From Capillidium heterosporum (lineage: Eukaryota > Entomophthoromycota > Entomophthoromycetes > Entomophthorales > Capillidiaceae): 64,000 bases of DNA. This document shows positions 37,082-48,192 of this stretch, one piece after another. The stretch lies in assembly GCA_016630905.1 (NCBI GenBank), contig WBMQ01000003.1, forward strand, positions 1,798,001-1,862,000, in the 5' to 3' direction. The notes beneath the pieces were generated by a model. That model did no database searches, had not been told where the DNA came from, and saw only the letters and a program-made list of their open reading frames with translations. A program made the position numbers and the translations under genes. The stretch's first letter is position 1, and each line of letters begins with the position of its first letter.

Positions 37082-37778
37082 TTAATAGCTGTAGTGAAAG
37101 TACGTTGAGATTGCAAAGCTCATAAAACTGGAAACTTTGGGGTAAGGGGTACTAAATTAAATCTGACGTCAAATTTTATTATTTTTGAGAACCACTCCAA
37201 ACATTCTAAAGTTGCAAGTTTGGTATGGATTGCACTTATCTCAATACTAAGGTAGCATTCTTTCAAATTTAGGATTAGTAATTGTATAAACTTTTCATTA
37301 GAAAGGATAATAAGCTAATAAGAGTATCGAAGACAGAATATAATATACGAATATTATTATAAAAAGCTATAGAAAGCATTTCAACTTAAGCAAGGAAGTT
37401 AGTAAATATGAACTCTTTATATAAAATTTTAAATATAGATGTAAACAATTCTTAGATATCTACAAAGTATCGTGCTTCTTTGGAAACAAACCTTAACAAA
37501 TTGGAACTTGGATGTCATATCTATAAGAAATATTACCTACACTTCATAAGATGTTTGCTCCTTAGTAGTAAAAGTTTAAGGCAACATAATTTTACTATAT
37601 TTTATATATCATAGTATTTAACTTAAAGTGGTAGATCTGTATAAATATTTAAAGTGGTTTAAGCTGTATATATAATCAACAGAAGTTATTATTTAGGCTT
37701 TATTATTCTAAAATTTATGAGGGTAGGAAAGTATTTGCTTCATGGTATAATGAATGCCATATATATGTGAGTAGGAAA
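37082..37778. other. Intergenic, nothing recognised
   Basis: AT-rich DNA upstream of the OB-fold-like gene and downstream of PEK copy 2. It shows no similarity to the flanks of copies 1 and 3 that I can see. Confidence 0.45.
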
Positions 37779-38372
37779 TCAGTTATATTTCTCGTTATCG
37801 GGCTTTTCAGGTTTCTCAGGTTTTTCGGGCTTCTCGGGTTTCTCAGGTTTTTCAGGTTTCTCAGGCTTTTCGGGTTTCTCAGGCTTCTCAGGCTTCTCGG
37901 GTTTCTCGGGCTTCTCAGGCTTCTCGGGTTTCTCAGGCTTGTCAGGCTTACCTTGGTCCTTCGAGTGATCACCTTTGGTAACCTTTTCCAAGTCGACAAT
38001 GGCACGAGCTAAGCCATCCTTAGGCTCTGGTTTGGCTCCATGGTCCTTGATGATGATGTAGATGGCGTCGTCGTCGTTCTTCTCGTTCTTCAACACCTTG
38101 ACGATGGTGCTCAATCCTTTGTACAATGCCTCAACATCCAGGATCTTACCGGCGTTCTTGGACTTCTTACCGCAGTAGAACTTTCCGTCCTTCTCCAACT
38201 GTACCTTGACATCCAAGATATCCTTCTGGGTGATGGCTCGAACGGTGATCAAGTTACCGATACAGGCTTTGATGAGCTCTTCCTCACCAGGCACCCAGAC
38301 CTTGATTGGAGTGATGCTGGCTGCTTGAGTCGAGGCGGCAATCAATAAACTTAAAAGAGCTTTGTACTGCAT
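37779..38372 (-). CDS. Secreted PEK-repeat protein, copy 2 (inverted)
   Basis: 197 aa. The protein is identical to copies 1 and 3 from the signal peptide to the start of the repeat. It carries about 15 PEK units and a different end, PDNEKYN, closed by TGA instead of TAG. The upstream sequence differs from copies 1 and 3 except for the last dozen bases before the ATG, though a TATATAAG box about 60 nt upstream (38431-38438, opposite strand) plays the same role. With copy 1 it forms an inverted pair about 1.8 kb apart. Confidence 0.75.
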   Translation of the reverse strand: MQYKALLSLLIAASTQAASITPIKVWVPGEEELIKACIGNLITVRAITQKDILDVKVQLEKDGKFYCGKKSKNAGKILDVEALYKGLSTIVKVLKNEKNDDDAIYIIIKDHGAKPEPKDGLARAIVDLEKVTKGDHSKDQGKPDKPEKPEKPEKPEKPEKPEKPEKPEKPEKPEKPEKPEKPEKPEKPEKPDNEKYN

Positions 38373-39437
38373 GATGTATTAATGCTTCTATTATTTGTTG
38401 GTATAGATATTGTCTCTAAAGTATTGGAGACTTATATAGTATCACTTTCTAAACTTTACTTATAAACTTATATTACCGGTTTCTTTATAGCATCTTGAGT
38501 TAAATCAATGTTTTTATTGAAAGTTGCGTTGAGTTTAATGAGTAAAAATATAGGACTTACCAAATATAGCTAATTTATCAGTAAATTTGCCAACTGCAAG
38601 CTAAATCTAAAATCAGTTGCATCTTATAGCTTTTAATTAAACTCACATATTAACCTGACCTAATTTGTAGCTATATATATGTATGATACGCCTCCTTTGT
38701 GCTAAATCTATGTTTTAAAGTTACAACTTTAGATGATATTTTGTCCGATAACCTAATAGTAAAGCCGGGTAGATCTTTTTCAATGTTGATATCGGTTTAA
38801 AGTTCCCCACCATGTAGTCCGAATTCATTCAGTTAAAACTTATTTTTTGGGGTACTTACATACGTTTAGGGTTACTTTGCATACTTTGAGAATAACGGAA
38901 AGTTTTACTGGTAGTAAAGTTTGATGGATGCTTGGTATGTGTGTTATTAGTAGATTCTAGTGTAACAGCCTTCCATTTATGGGTGTGATGCAATTTATAT
39001 ATATTGAGCATATTAAAAGATACTGATACTTTATAATTTATTGTACAACTATATACCGGAGTTTTTGAGGTTCAGTATCATCATTCTAGAGCTTCTTTAT
39101 CGTCACTTATTTTACTATAAATGGATTTGTTGTACCAACGTAAACCCTATATACCTTATAAACCCTCAAAATTGGTAAAGGTAGGTGGGGTATCTACTGT
39201 GAACTTTAAAGTCCAGCAACTTTGAAAGCAAGTTAAATAAATTTATAACAGTAACCTAAATTTTCCATTAGTAGCTAATCTTTGTTTTCAGGACTAACTT
39301 TCAGTCGTTGCAGATGTACAAATAGGTATTCAGAGCAAAAGCTCATTGAGAATATATACTTTCAGGAAAAGTATAAAAACGGTAAGAAATCTTGCATTAG
39401 ACTGCATTCAAATACAGAACAACTAATTTAATACACC
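38373..39437. other. Divergent region between PEK copies 2 and 3
   Basis: About 1.06 kb with no coding signal. It carries both promoters: the copy 2 TATATAAG at 38431 and the copy 3 TATAAAA at 39372. Confidence 0.45.
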
Positions 39438-40022
39438 ATGCAGTACAAAGCTCTTTTAAGTTTATTGATTGCCGCCTCGACTCAAGCAGCCAGCATCACT
39501 CCAATCAAGGTCTGGGTGCCTGGTGAGGAAGAGCTCATCAAAGCCTGTATCGGTAACTTGATCACCGTTCGAGCCATCACCCAGAAGGATATCTTGGATG
39601 TCAAGGTACAGTTGGAGAAGGACGGAAAGTTCTACTGCGGTAAGAAGTCCAAGAACGCCGGTAAGATCCTGGATGTTGAGGCATTGTACAAAGGATTGAG
39701 CACCATCGTCAAGGTGTTGAAGAACGAGAAGAACGACGACGACGCCATCTACATCATCATCAAGGACCATGGAGCCAAACCAGAGCCTAAGGATGGCTTA
39801 GCTCGTGCCATTGTCGACTTGGAAAAGGTTACCAAAGGTGATCACTCGAAGGACCAAGGTAAGCCTGACAAGCCTGAGAAGCCCGAGAAACCCGAGAAGC
39901 CTGAGAAGCCTGAGAAGCCTGAGAAACCCGAAAAGCCTGAGAAACCTGAAAAACCTGAGAAACCCGAGAAGCCCGAAAAACCTGAGAAACCTGATGATAA
40001 CGACAACCGTTACAACAAATAG
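39438..40022 (+). CDS. Secreted PEK-repeat protein, copy 3
   Basis: 194 aa. Same signal peptide and globular domain as copies 1 and 2, about 13 PEK units, and the end DDNDNRYNK, nearly that of copy 1. About 50 nt upstream of the ATG are identical to copy 1, and then similarity stops. The 3' flanks differ. Equal orientation and promoter suggest copies 1 and 3 are the closest pair. Confidence 0.75.
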   Translation: MQYKALLSLLIAASTQAASITPIKVWVPGEEELIKACIGNLITVRAITQKDILDVKVQLEKDGKFYCGKKSKNAGKILDVEALYKGLSTIVKVLKNEKNDDDAIYIIIKDHGAKPEPKDGLARAIVDLEKVTKGDHSKDQGKPDKPEKPEKPEKPEKPEKPEKPEKPEKPEKPEKPEKPEKPEKPDDNDNRYNK

Positions 40023-41241
40023 ACCTTGATTTATAATATTCTTAATCTATATATAATAAATTAGCATGACTTTTTATAATTCATAACTGCTTTTACAAGT
40101 TTACATCGTTTACCTATATATTTACCTAAAATAGTGAAGTTTCATAGTTCAGCTCAATTATCCAGTATTTTTTCATCGTATAGGTCTGTAAATCTGGAGT
40201 GCCAGTTCAATAATTTGGATACGAGGCTCAAATTTGTAGCATTCAAGCTTATCAATGATGCAGCATATATACTATTTATCTATAAGAAAATTTTGATCAC
40301 ATCCTTCAAGAGATTAAAATTGGAAAGATAATGCACATATCATATTCTTACATAATTGACAATAGGTATCAAATATACTTAAAAGCTCTAACTAGCCATT
40401 TGAATGTATTCGAAAAATCAAGAGATGCCTATCTTGAAGAAAATCTATCTGAAAAGCAAGCTTTCCCTTTTAAATCAGATGCCTAGAGTAATCATCTATC
40501 TTAAATGACTATATCCTACTATATAGTTACTACTATATGTCCATCGATACCAGTGTTAATAGTATGAAAAATATCAAATAAAATTGAGTTTTAGGATGTC
40601 ATTTAAGATTTTCATAACTTTGGCTACAGAAATATGTATAATTGCTTCATGAGTTTGTTTTCTTTGTATAACAGGTATTTATAGCGTTTCTCCAATATTC
40701 GAATTGTGTGAAGATTAAAAGCTATATATTGCTATATAAAGGTTGAATGAGTATATCTGTTCTATTAATTATGCTTTTTAAAGGCATTTTAATTTACCAA
40801 CATAAATATATTTTAATAAAACAAATCTATACATTACTAGAAAAAATTGACCTCTATAGCTGGTTATTTTCATTTTAAGTATTCAAGTAAAAGTGGATAG
40901 AACATAGGGAAATAAGTTATTGGTATAAGATGGCGCGATAAATTCTTTGTTCATGAAGTTCTATAGGCTATGACTTATATATAGTTATTTCATCAATTCG
41001 AAGTTTCATTTGCAAGTTATCACTGAATTAGATACATCAAGTTTTGGAAATTGGTTTATGGTAGCTCAACCCTATTCAACTTCAAATGGAACAAAAACGC
41101 TGAGTTAACTCAAGACAATATATAGAGAAATCTACTGTAGATTTACTATAGGTGTTTAAATTTGTAGCAATATATAAGGGTAAAAAATCTTGCTTTGGCT
41201 ATAATAATCAAACTAATTGATTATTGAACCACTAATATAGC
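40023..41241. other. Intergenic, nothing recognised
   Basis: AT-rich, no supportable gene. A TATATAAG box near 41171 precedes the decayed fourth PEK-family copy. Confidence 0.45.
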
Positions 41242-41518
41242 ATGCACTTTAGAACTCTACTAATTCTATTGATGATGACTTTAATAGCTCAAGCCATCAG
41301 CATAAAGTTTGTGTTGGAAACTTGATCACTGATCAAGCCTTTTCTGGGAAGGATATCTTGAATATCAAGATACGACTGAATGATGATAGTAAATTGCACA
41401 GCAGCAAGAAGTTGTACAGGTCTTGATAAGCCTTATCAATCAATAGCTATAAAAAGTTCCGGAAGACGGCCAAGCTAAGGATCAATATCTACCGGAGCTA
41501 TTGAAGAATTTGAAGTGA
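41242..41518 (+). pseudogene. Decayed fourth copy of the PEK-repeat family
   Basis: The ATG opens MHFRTLLILLMMTLIAQAIS, a recognisable relative of the PEK-family signal peptide. A deletion and frame slip follow. In another frame the sequence reads CVGNLITDQAFSGKDILNIK, matching CIGNLITVRAITQKDILDVK of the intact copies, and then IRLNDDSKLHSSKKL. The last part reads PEDGQAKDQYLPELLKNLK before a TGA and lacks the PEK repeat entirely. It is much more diverged than the three intact copies, so it is an older duplicate that escaped their homogenisation. Confidence 0.7.
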
Positions 41519-42568
41519 TTTTATAGTGATGGCAGTTAGTTACCGCAGCTAGATCCCGGATTTGGAATAATGTTAATAAATCTGATAAATTCAATACAGT
41601 TTTGATAAAATTACAATTATTTTGACTTTTGTTATAGCATAAAATAACAATTCCAACAGTTTTATCAATATTGGCTAAAAACATCAAGACGATGCCGAAA
41701 CCTATTACAATCTCGAGGGCTTTCATATCCATACTTATAATTAAGACGTCAAAATTGAGGCAGGTTTCGACATTGTTTTGATGCAAAGCCCATACATTAG
41801 CCTTGCACCACTACAGTTAATTGAAGATGCATTTAAAATACGGTTCTGGGGAAATCACATTTCAAATCCGGTCCAGCATCTTGTAAGCAGATCATAGCAT
41901 CAGATCGTTAACAGTGGTAGAATTATTAAACCGAAACGAACTTTAATTATAGGGGTTGACTTTCAAGTAGGCTACCATAAAAGTGATAACCTATTTAGCG
42001 CTATATTATAGGCTGATATTTTCGCCTTTGCTATATTTTCAGGTTATTGGTTAATGATTATCAGTGGTATGCAAGTTAACCAAGTAACAACTCATTCTGA
42101 AAGCTATTTAATTTTGAGGGTACCCAATAGAAACTGCCAATAGGCATTAAAGGTGTCTCCTATTGAGCATATTCAGATTTGGCATTTTTTCAATTAATTT
42201 ACAAACTATAGCTATTAAACAAGTAAAGAATACTGACATCACAAGCTAGAAATATGGATGGTAAATTTTTTACTCCATCTCCGAAGATTTTCTAACAGCT
42301 ACGTGTACACCCAAGATAAAAATTTATGTTCAGAGAAGGGGCTTCCACACGAAAGCAAAGGTCTACAACGGCTCATCTGCAAATCATTGAGTGTATAAGC
42401 CTGAAGCCGTGTTTCTTGCTTACAAATGAATAGTTATTTTATTTGATGAAATAACTTTATCAAAATCGTTAATATCCAGGCTGAACTATTTAACCATAAG
42501 TGTATATATAGACGTCAAAAAGCTTCAAGCCAAAGACAAAAACATCAACATCTAGAAAATTCAACACC
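41519..42568. other. Intergenic with one weak minus-strand frame
   Basis: The open frame at 41475-41786 (minus) holds a hydrophobic stretch (MKALEIVIGFGIVLMFLA) that could be a signal peptide, but it overlaps the decayed copy and has no other support. The right end is the promoter of the first reductase, with tatata about 65 nt before its ATG. Confidence 0.4.
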
Positions 42569-45500
42569 ATGTCTAACAGAAATATCAACATTATTCCTTA
42601 CCCAGAGAACAGCCGTTTTATCGACGTCTTTCGTTTACAGTCCAACTCAAAGATCCAAGATAAACCCTTGCTCAAACATCCCATCGCCAACCAATACCAC
42701 GACCTTTCTTATAAGCAAGCTTACTCCGGGATCCTCTCTACCGCAGCCCAGCTGAAAGAAAAGATCAGTAGCAGCTTTACTGTCAACGATGATGGGTTTG
42801 CTTCCGTTGGGTTGTTGTTAGATAGTAACGTAGAGTATATATTCAATTCACTCGCCCTAATTCATTTGAACCTGACCCCTATCTTTCTATCTCCTCGAAA
42901 CTCAGTCGATATCTTACACCATCTACTGACAAAGAGCCATAGTAGGACTTTGGTCTATGATTCTAGCTTCAAAGATGTGGTAAATTCATTAAGAAGCAAG
43001 CTACCCGATTTAAATTTTGTTGAAAAAGTCCTGTTTCCAGATATCGACTTGAATTACACCTTAGAAGTCAATCCTATTGTCACTTTCCCCAATAATAGCG
43101 ATGAAAGTGAATGCATAGCTTTAATAATTCACAGCTCTGGATCCACCGGCTACCCCAAGCTTATTAAACTCAGTAATCGCTACCTCTTAACTCTCATTGC
43201 AAGAGACCGTAACGAAGTTTGTCGCGAAGTGTACCATGGTATAGCCCTCTCCTGCGCCCCACTTTTCCATATCTATGGTTTCAGCCACCTTGTAAGAGCG
43301 GTATTCAACGGCACGACAGTCGCCTACCCTAGAAGTAAGATGCTAACCGCCAAGTCCATCATTGAGGATTCTATCCTAGTCAAAGCTACCTATTTCATGA
43401 TGCTTCCCTATCTGTTGCAACTAATGGAGGAATACGCCGATTCCAATGAAGGCAAGGGCGCTTGGGAACACTTAAGTAAGCTGGACGCTATTGTCGTTGG
43501 TGGTGCTGTCCTACCTACTCAAACTGGTGAAAATTATATGAGTCACGATGTCAATTTAGTCAACGGGTACGGGTCTACTGAAACTGGTGTTACGGCCACC
43601 TCAGCGATGGATCGTAACACCAAGGAAGTACATACCTTGCATTTCAACAAAGATCTAAAATACACTATCGTCAACGTTGTAGACAATACTTGCCAGGTTT
43701 TAATTCATAAGGATGATCCTGGTTTGGCTACCGGCCTACTAGATGATAAGGCGGAAGGGTACCTTATGAGTGATTTGTATCAAATTGTTCGATCCGATGC
43801 CGAAAAAGGCATATTTGAGTTTAAAGTACTGGGAAGAGTCGATGACACCATTCTCCACATAACTGGTGAAAAGACGAACCCTATACCTATTGAGTACAAG
43901 CTTATGAGCTGCAAGTACATCAAAGCTGCTTTGGTCTATGGTAGTGGTCAACTCCACACCTGTTGTATCATCGAGTTAGATACTAAAGAATCTCAAATGG
44001 TTCCACTAAGTAAGCTGTACAAGGAGATTCTTCATTACGTGACTTTGGCAAATGAAGATTCCCCATCCCACTCAAATATCACGGAAGAGTTGGTCTACAT
44101 TGTACCTTTCGGTTCAAATAAGAAGTTGTCCTGTCACTTTGAAGGGCAATGTCAAGCGTCGTGAGGCCGAAAAGGTGTTCAAAGATGAGATCGATCAATT
44201 ATATAAGGAGTTTGAGAATATCGATTTCAGCAACAATACCAACTTGAACAACGACTCTGATCTAAACAGCAAGGACCTTGACGTTATCAAGAGTAACATC
44301 CAACAGAGCTTCGAAAAGGTAACTGGAAAGCCCCTTAAGGATGGCATCAGCTTCTACAGCCAGGGTTTGGATTCCTTAACCTCGGTCAAGCTGCGTACCA
44401 TCGTCCAGACCAAGTATACTGCCTTTAAGCTGAATATAAACGATATCTACACCTTTGACAACCTGCTGAAGCTATCCGAGTTTATTTCTAACAAGCTAAA
44501 TGGCATCGTCAAGGAGGATCGATCGATCGAAAGCTTCAAAGCAGAGGCTGATGCCATTATCGACGGGTACCTGGACTACAGCAAGTTCGAAGCTGAGAAT
44601 CGTGAGTTGATCAAGAGCCTAGGTGTTGTTGACTCTGATTTGAACCGCAGTGTTAAACATGATTCCAAGCTGAATGTGCTGATTACTGGTGCCAACGGGT
44701 CCTTGGGAAACTTCACAATCAAGGGCCTGCTCGAACGTGACGACATCAACCAGATCTACTGTTTAGTACGAGCCAAATCTAACGATCAGGCTAGGGACCG
44801 CCTCCTACAGAGTTTCGCCGAACGTAAGATCGATGTCCAACAAAAAGACTTGGCTCGCCTCGTTGCCTTGCCTTATGTCTCTAAGGATATCCAACTCGGT
44901 CTAGATGCTTCAATCTACAAAGATATCCTACTGAACGTCGATATCATCTACCACGTAGCTTGGATGATGGACTTCCTCAAGCCAGTAACCGAGTTCAAAG
45001 ACTGTATCGACTCTGTATTGCATCTCATCCGCATCCAAGCCCTGAATCCCAACAAATCGATCAAACTTGGATTCGTCTCTACAATCGGTGCTGCAATGCC
45101 TACCTTGACTGGAAAGTACATCAAGGAAGACCGGTTGACCACCGAGCTTGTAAACATCAGTGCTTGTAACGGCTACCCCATCTCCAAATTGATTTCCGAA
45201 GTCCTGTGCTACAACTACCAGGAGAAATACGGGCTCAACATCGATATCTTCAGAGTAGGTCAAGTGAGCGGTGACACTATCAACGGAGTTTGGAATGTCA
45301 GAGAGCACATTCCCTTGCTCATAAAAGGTTGCAGTGTCATGAAGTACCTCCCAAGCACCTTGGGTGAAGGTCTGGCTTGGATCCCAGTTGACGTAGCTGG
45401 CAACTCCATTGTTGAAATCCTATTCAACGCTTCCAACCCCCACAAGTCGACTATCACTCACATAGTCAACCCCAAGAACTTGGAATGGTCCCAATTCGCC

Positions 45501-45797
45501 TCGTACCTTCGCCAGCTTGGATTCAAGTTTGACATTGTCGACAACGAGAAGTTCTTGGACCTGTTGAAGAATGACCCTAAGTTCCAGGATGTCGACATCA
45601 ACCCCCTAGCTACCTTGACCGAGTTCTTTGAAGGGGTACTCAAATCGGATAGTAAGATGGTCATGGAGACTGATAAAACCGGGGCTTTATCAAACTCCAT
45701 CAAGAGTTTGAGTGCTATTGAGTTCGAGTTGGTTGCCAAGTACGTTCAGAGTTGGGTGGGCGTCGGCTTCTTGGATAAGGAGTTGGGTTTGAACTAG
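42569..45797 (+). CDS. NRPS-like A-T-R carboxylic acid reductase, copy 1 (frame slip)
   Basis: About 1,075 aa, intronless. The adenylation domain activates a carboxylic or amino acid with ATP, a carrier domain holds it as a thioester, and the C-terminal reductase releases an aldehyde with NADPH. Seen: A3 IIHSSGSTGYPKLIK (near residue 186), A5 VNGYGSTETG, A7 GRVDDTILHITGEKTNP, carrier site QGLDSLTS (Ser for phosphopantetheine, near residue 595), Rossmann TGANGSLG and the SDR YPISK. No condensation domain. One extra T near 44129 separates the A part (ends 44164) from the T-R part. Copy 2 reads through the same place, so the slip is local. Substrate unknown; relationship to Lys2 is at the architecture level only. 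Confidence 0.85.
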
Positions 45798-46678
45798 ACT
45801 GTATTTGTATTTTCTTATTTAAATAAAGATAATAGTTATATTTAGGCTTATAGTTTTGGATTTATTTCAGTCAAATTGAAAATGATAGTGCTTATAAAAA
45901 TCGATGCAAGTTTTAATAGAACCATATAGTTTTATTCAAACACAAGGTCACTTTGAACTTTACCCTTGGTGATTTGCATCTATATCGAATTGCTCATTGG
46001 ATAGCATTTAAATCAAAGTACGAAGTACTATTCAATTTTTATCAGCTATCAAATACTTGAATTTTAACTAAAATTTGAATATTTACCCTTGTATTTATTT
46101 CACTCTTCAGATCCTCCAAGTCGAAATCTTTGCTATTGAAATTCACATACTAACACTTCTAAAGCTAAAAAAATGAAAGGCTTTGAATCTTTAAATTTGG
46201 CTTTTTCATCCCATCCAGATTTTGAAGTTTAGGCTTGTATTAGACAGCAAACTCCCATAATTCGTTGAAAGTCTACCTCATAGATAGACTGATGTCCAAA
46301 GCAAACTTTGAAAGTATTGGAATTAATGCAATGGCAGCTTTTAATGAGCTACTAGGACGTAAAATATCGGCGGTTAAAGAACTGATAGAGGCAAATCTAT
46401 TTTACCAGGTCTAAAGCTTGAATCAAAAATTAATTAAAACTTCAATAGAAAAGAACAAGTAGAAATTACATAGTCATAAATTATTTTATCTATTCGAAAA
46501 TAAAATGGTACATCTTAGCGCTTTTTATTAATGCTAAAGGTTTAGGTGTATTTATTGAGAAAGTATAGGAACAGATATAGAGATAAGGTGCATTTGACTA
46601 AAAGAGAGAATCATTCATAATATCTAGAGGTGGATTTGAGAACGTGGAAATGGTGTAAATGTAAACTTGATGCCAAAG
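45798..46678. other. Intergenic, nothing recognised
   Basis: AT-rich DNA downstream of reductase copy 1; no frame with support. Confidence 0.45.
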
Positions 46679-46825
46679 CTAGCGAGAAGTACATAAAGGA
46701 AGATTCTTGGGATCAGTGCATGTAGTTAGGTCTAGAGGGAGAGGCTTTGGGTTAGGTTCTGGTATTGCGAGTACGGCAAAAAGTAAGCCTATAGTAATTA
46801 TCACTTGCAAGAGTTTAAAGTACAT
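46679..46825 (-). CDS. Small secreted peptide, 48 aa
   Basis: A single short frame, MYFKLLQVIITIGLLFAVLA then IPEPNPKPLPLDLTTCTDPK and NLPLCTSR, ends in TAG. It is a clean signal peptide followed by a mature part of about 28 residues with one Cys pair and several Pro. The size fits a precursor of a small secreted peptide. No family is recognised. It lies between the two reductase genes. The call rests only on the signal peptide and the coding-like mature part. Confidence 0.45.
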   Translation of the reverse strand: MYFKLLQVIITIGLLFAVLAIPEPNPKPLPLDLTTCTDPKNLPLCTSR

Positions 46826-47892
46826 ATCAATTTAACAGTTTGGATTCGATTTTTGAAAAAGTACAATAACATATATCACTTTTATAATGTAACCTACAAA
46901 TATGTTTGAAATGTAAAGTGTTTCTTTTCAATGTCGATCTGTACAGTATACCTTACAAATATATTTTCAGCTTAAAAACTCAACTTTAGATAAGTAGGTA
47001 GGCTACCAATTTACTTAAAATTTTGATAAACGTATTGGTATGGAACTATGTCTTTTAATAATAAGAGTTTATAGAATTGTACTCAACACTTAAAGGAGTG
47101 ATGTTTCAATCTACAAGTATGAGCTATATCCACTTTTGCTACCTATCGTCGATCATGAGTAAGATTTTTTCAACTTAAATAAATAGGAAAGCTTTTTCAA
47201 AAGCCAATAGTTTCACGTAGATAGGTCAGTTTATTTAGGAATTTCTGAACAAAGCCAGCAGTTTATCAATAAAACTGCCTAATTAAAGCTCTACTGCACT
47301 TTATTCCAAATCAATAAGTTTTGCATCTCCAAATGTTTATTTACTTAAAACATAAGCACAAGTCAATAGTTTTATCTTAAATACTAATAGCTTATTTATA
47401 TATAATTTTTAAAGCCCTTAATCTCAATTTTGCAACTTGAAAATATAGTATTAATAGCTTAACTTAGTAGGCTTTACCAACCATTATTAATATCTTTATT
47501 ATATTAGTAGCATTTAAAAGTATAACAGTCTTGATCGTTACAATATTGACCATTAGGTCTTAGACCTATTCCCCTCTGTTTTTCTTTTGTCACTTTTCTT
47601 ATCAACTTTGATTTTCGCAATCCTTAATTCGCAGCTATTTTAGCCATAAATCTGCTCCACATCCTAGATACTTTTATTTATTTATTAGCAGCATAGCATT
47701 TTATACTGGAGTTCTAGAAACTATAAATTTACTAGTAGTATAAGGTTTAGGAAAGTGCTGCTAGATCCAACTAATGATGTGATAGGTTGTGAAAGCGGAA
47801 CTAAAACCTATCACTGTATTCATGATAAAGGTTTGGATTCTCCAGATGGTAGGCTGGATAGCCAGGTAAAGGAGGTCCACTATAAAGAGTAC
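46826..47892. other. Intergenic containing the left arm of an inverted repeat
   Basis: No gene. The left arm of an imperfect inverted repeat lies at about 47537-47630. A plus-strand open frame further right (47755-48138) is treated as a shadow of the minus-strand exon. Confidence 0.4.
47537..47630 (+). repeat. Imperfect inverted repeat, left arm
   Basis: The core ttaggtcttagacctatt (itself palindromic), then a pyrimidine run and a weaker continuation, matches the reverse complement of 48640-48729. The arms enclose about 1 kb. Confidence 0.5.
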
Positions 47893-48192
47893 TCACACAA
47901 TGGTAACCAAGCCCCAGTTCCAGGAGGGGATAAAGGGAATAGATTGAGACTTGGGTATGGACTGGGGCTGGACAGGAGGAAGCCTGCTAGGTGGTGGTTG
48001 AGTAACAGCCGATGCTACGGTACTAGGGTCAAAAGTAGGGACTGGCTGGCAGGTCAAAGTTGGATCAAAGGGATTGATCGTATTAATAATATTAATCGCC
48101 CAAAGGAGGTAAGATCCAAGGGTAGAAAGGATTATTAAAAGGTAGTAGTAAGCGAGGAGGACGGGGGGACTAGACCATATAGTATTAATATG
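47893..48192 (-). CDS. Possible internal exon of an unidentified membrane protein
   Basis: A 300-nt stop-free stretch follows a good acceptor (tttttgttttcag, 48193 and upstream). It encodes a hydrophobic helix (LLAYYYLLIILSTLGSYLLW), then a Pro/Ser-rich part (TVASAVTQPPPSRLPPVQPQ) and a TGA that overlaps a GTGAGT donor. No start codon or partner exon could be fixed; Pro-rich and hydrophobic frames continue further upstream to about 48350. It is either part of a spliced gene or the remains of one. No family recognised. Confidence 0.3.
   Translation of the reverse strand, partial: HINTIWSSPPVLLAYYYLLIILSTLGSYLLWAINIINTINPFDPTLTCQPVPTFDPSTVASAVTQPPPSRLPPVQPQSIPKSQSIPFIPSWNWGLVTIV

Noticed and set aside
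35441-38348. Antisense frames of about 102 codons inside each PEK gene (Val/Leu/Asp-rich)
   Set aside because: They are present only because the coding strand lacks certain codons. They have no signal of their own and are identical because the genes are.
47755-48138. 127-codon plus-strand open frame as a gene
   Set aside because: Its composition is odd (Gly/Arg/Trp-rich) and it overlaps a minus-strand stretch that has an acceptor site, a hydrophobic helix and a Pro/Ser-rich part.
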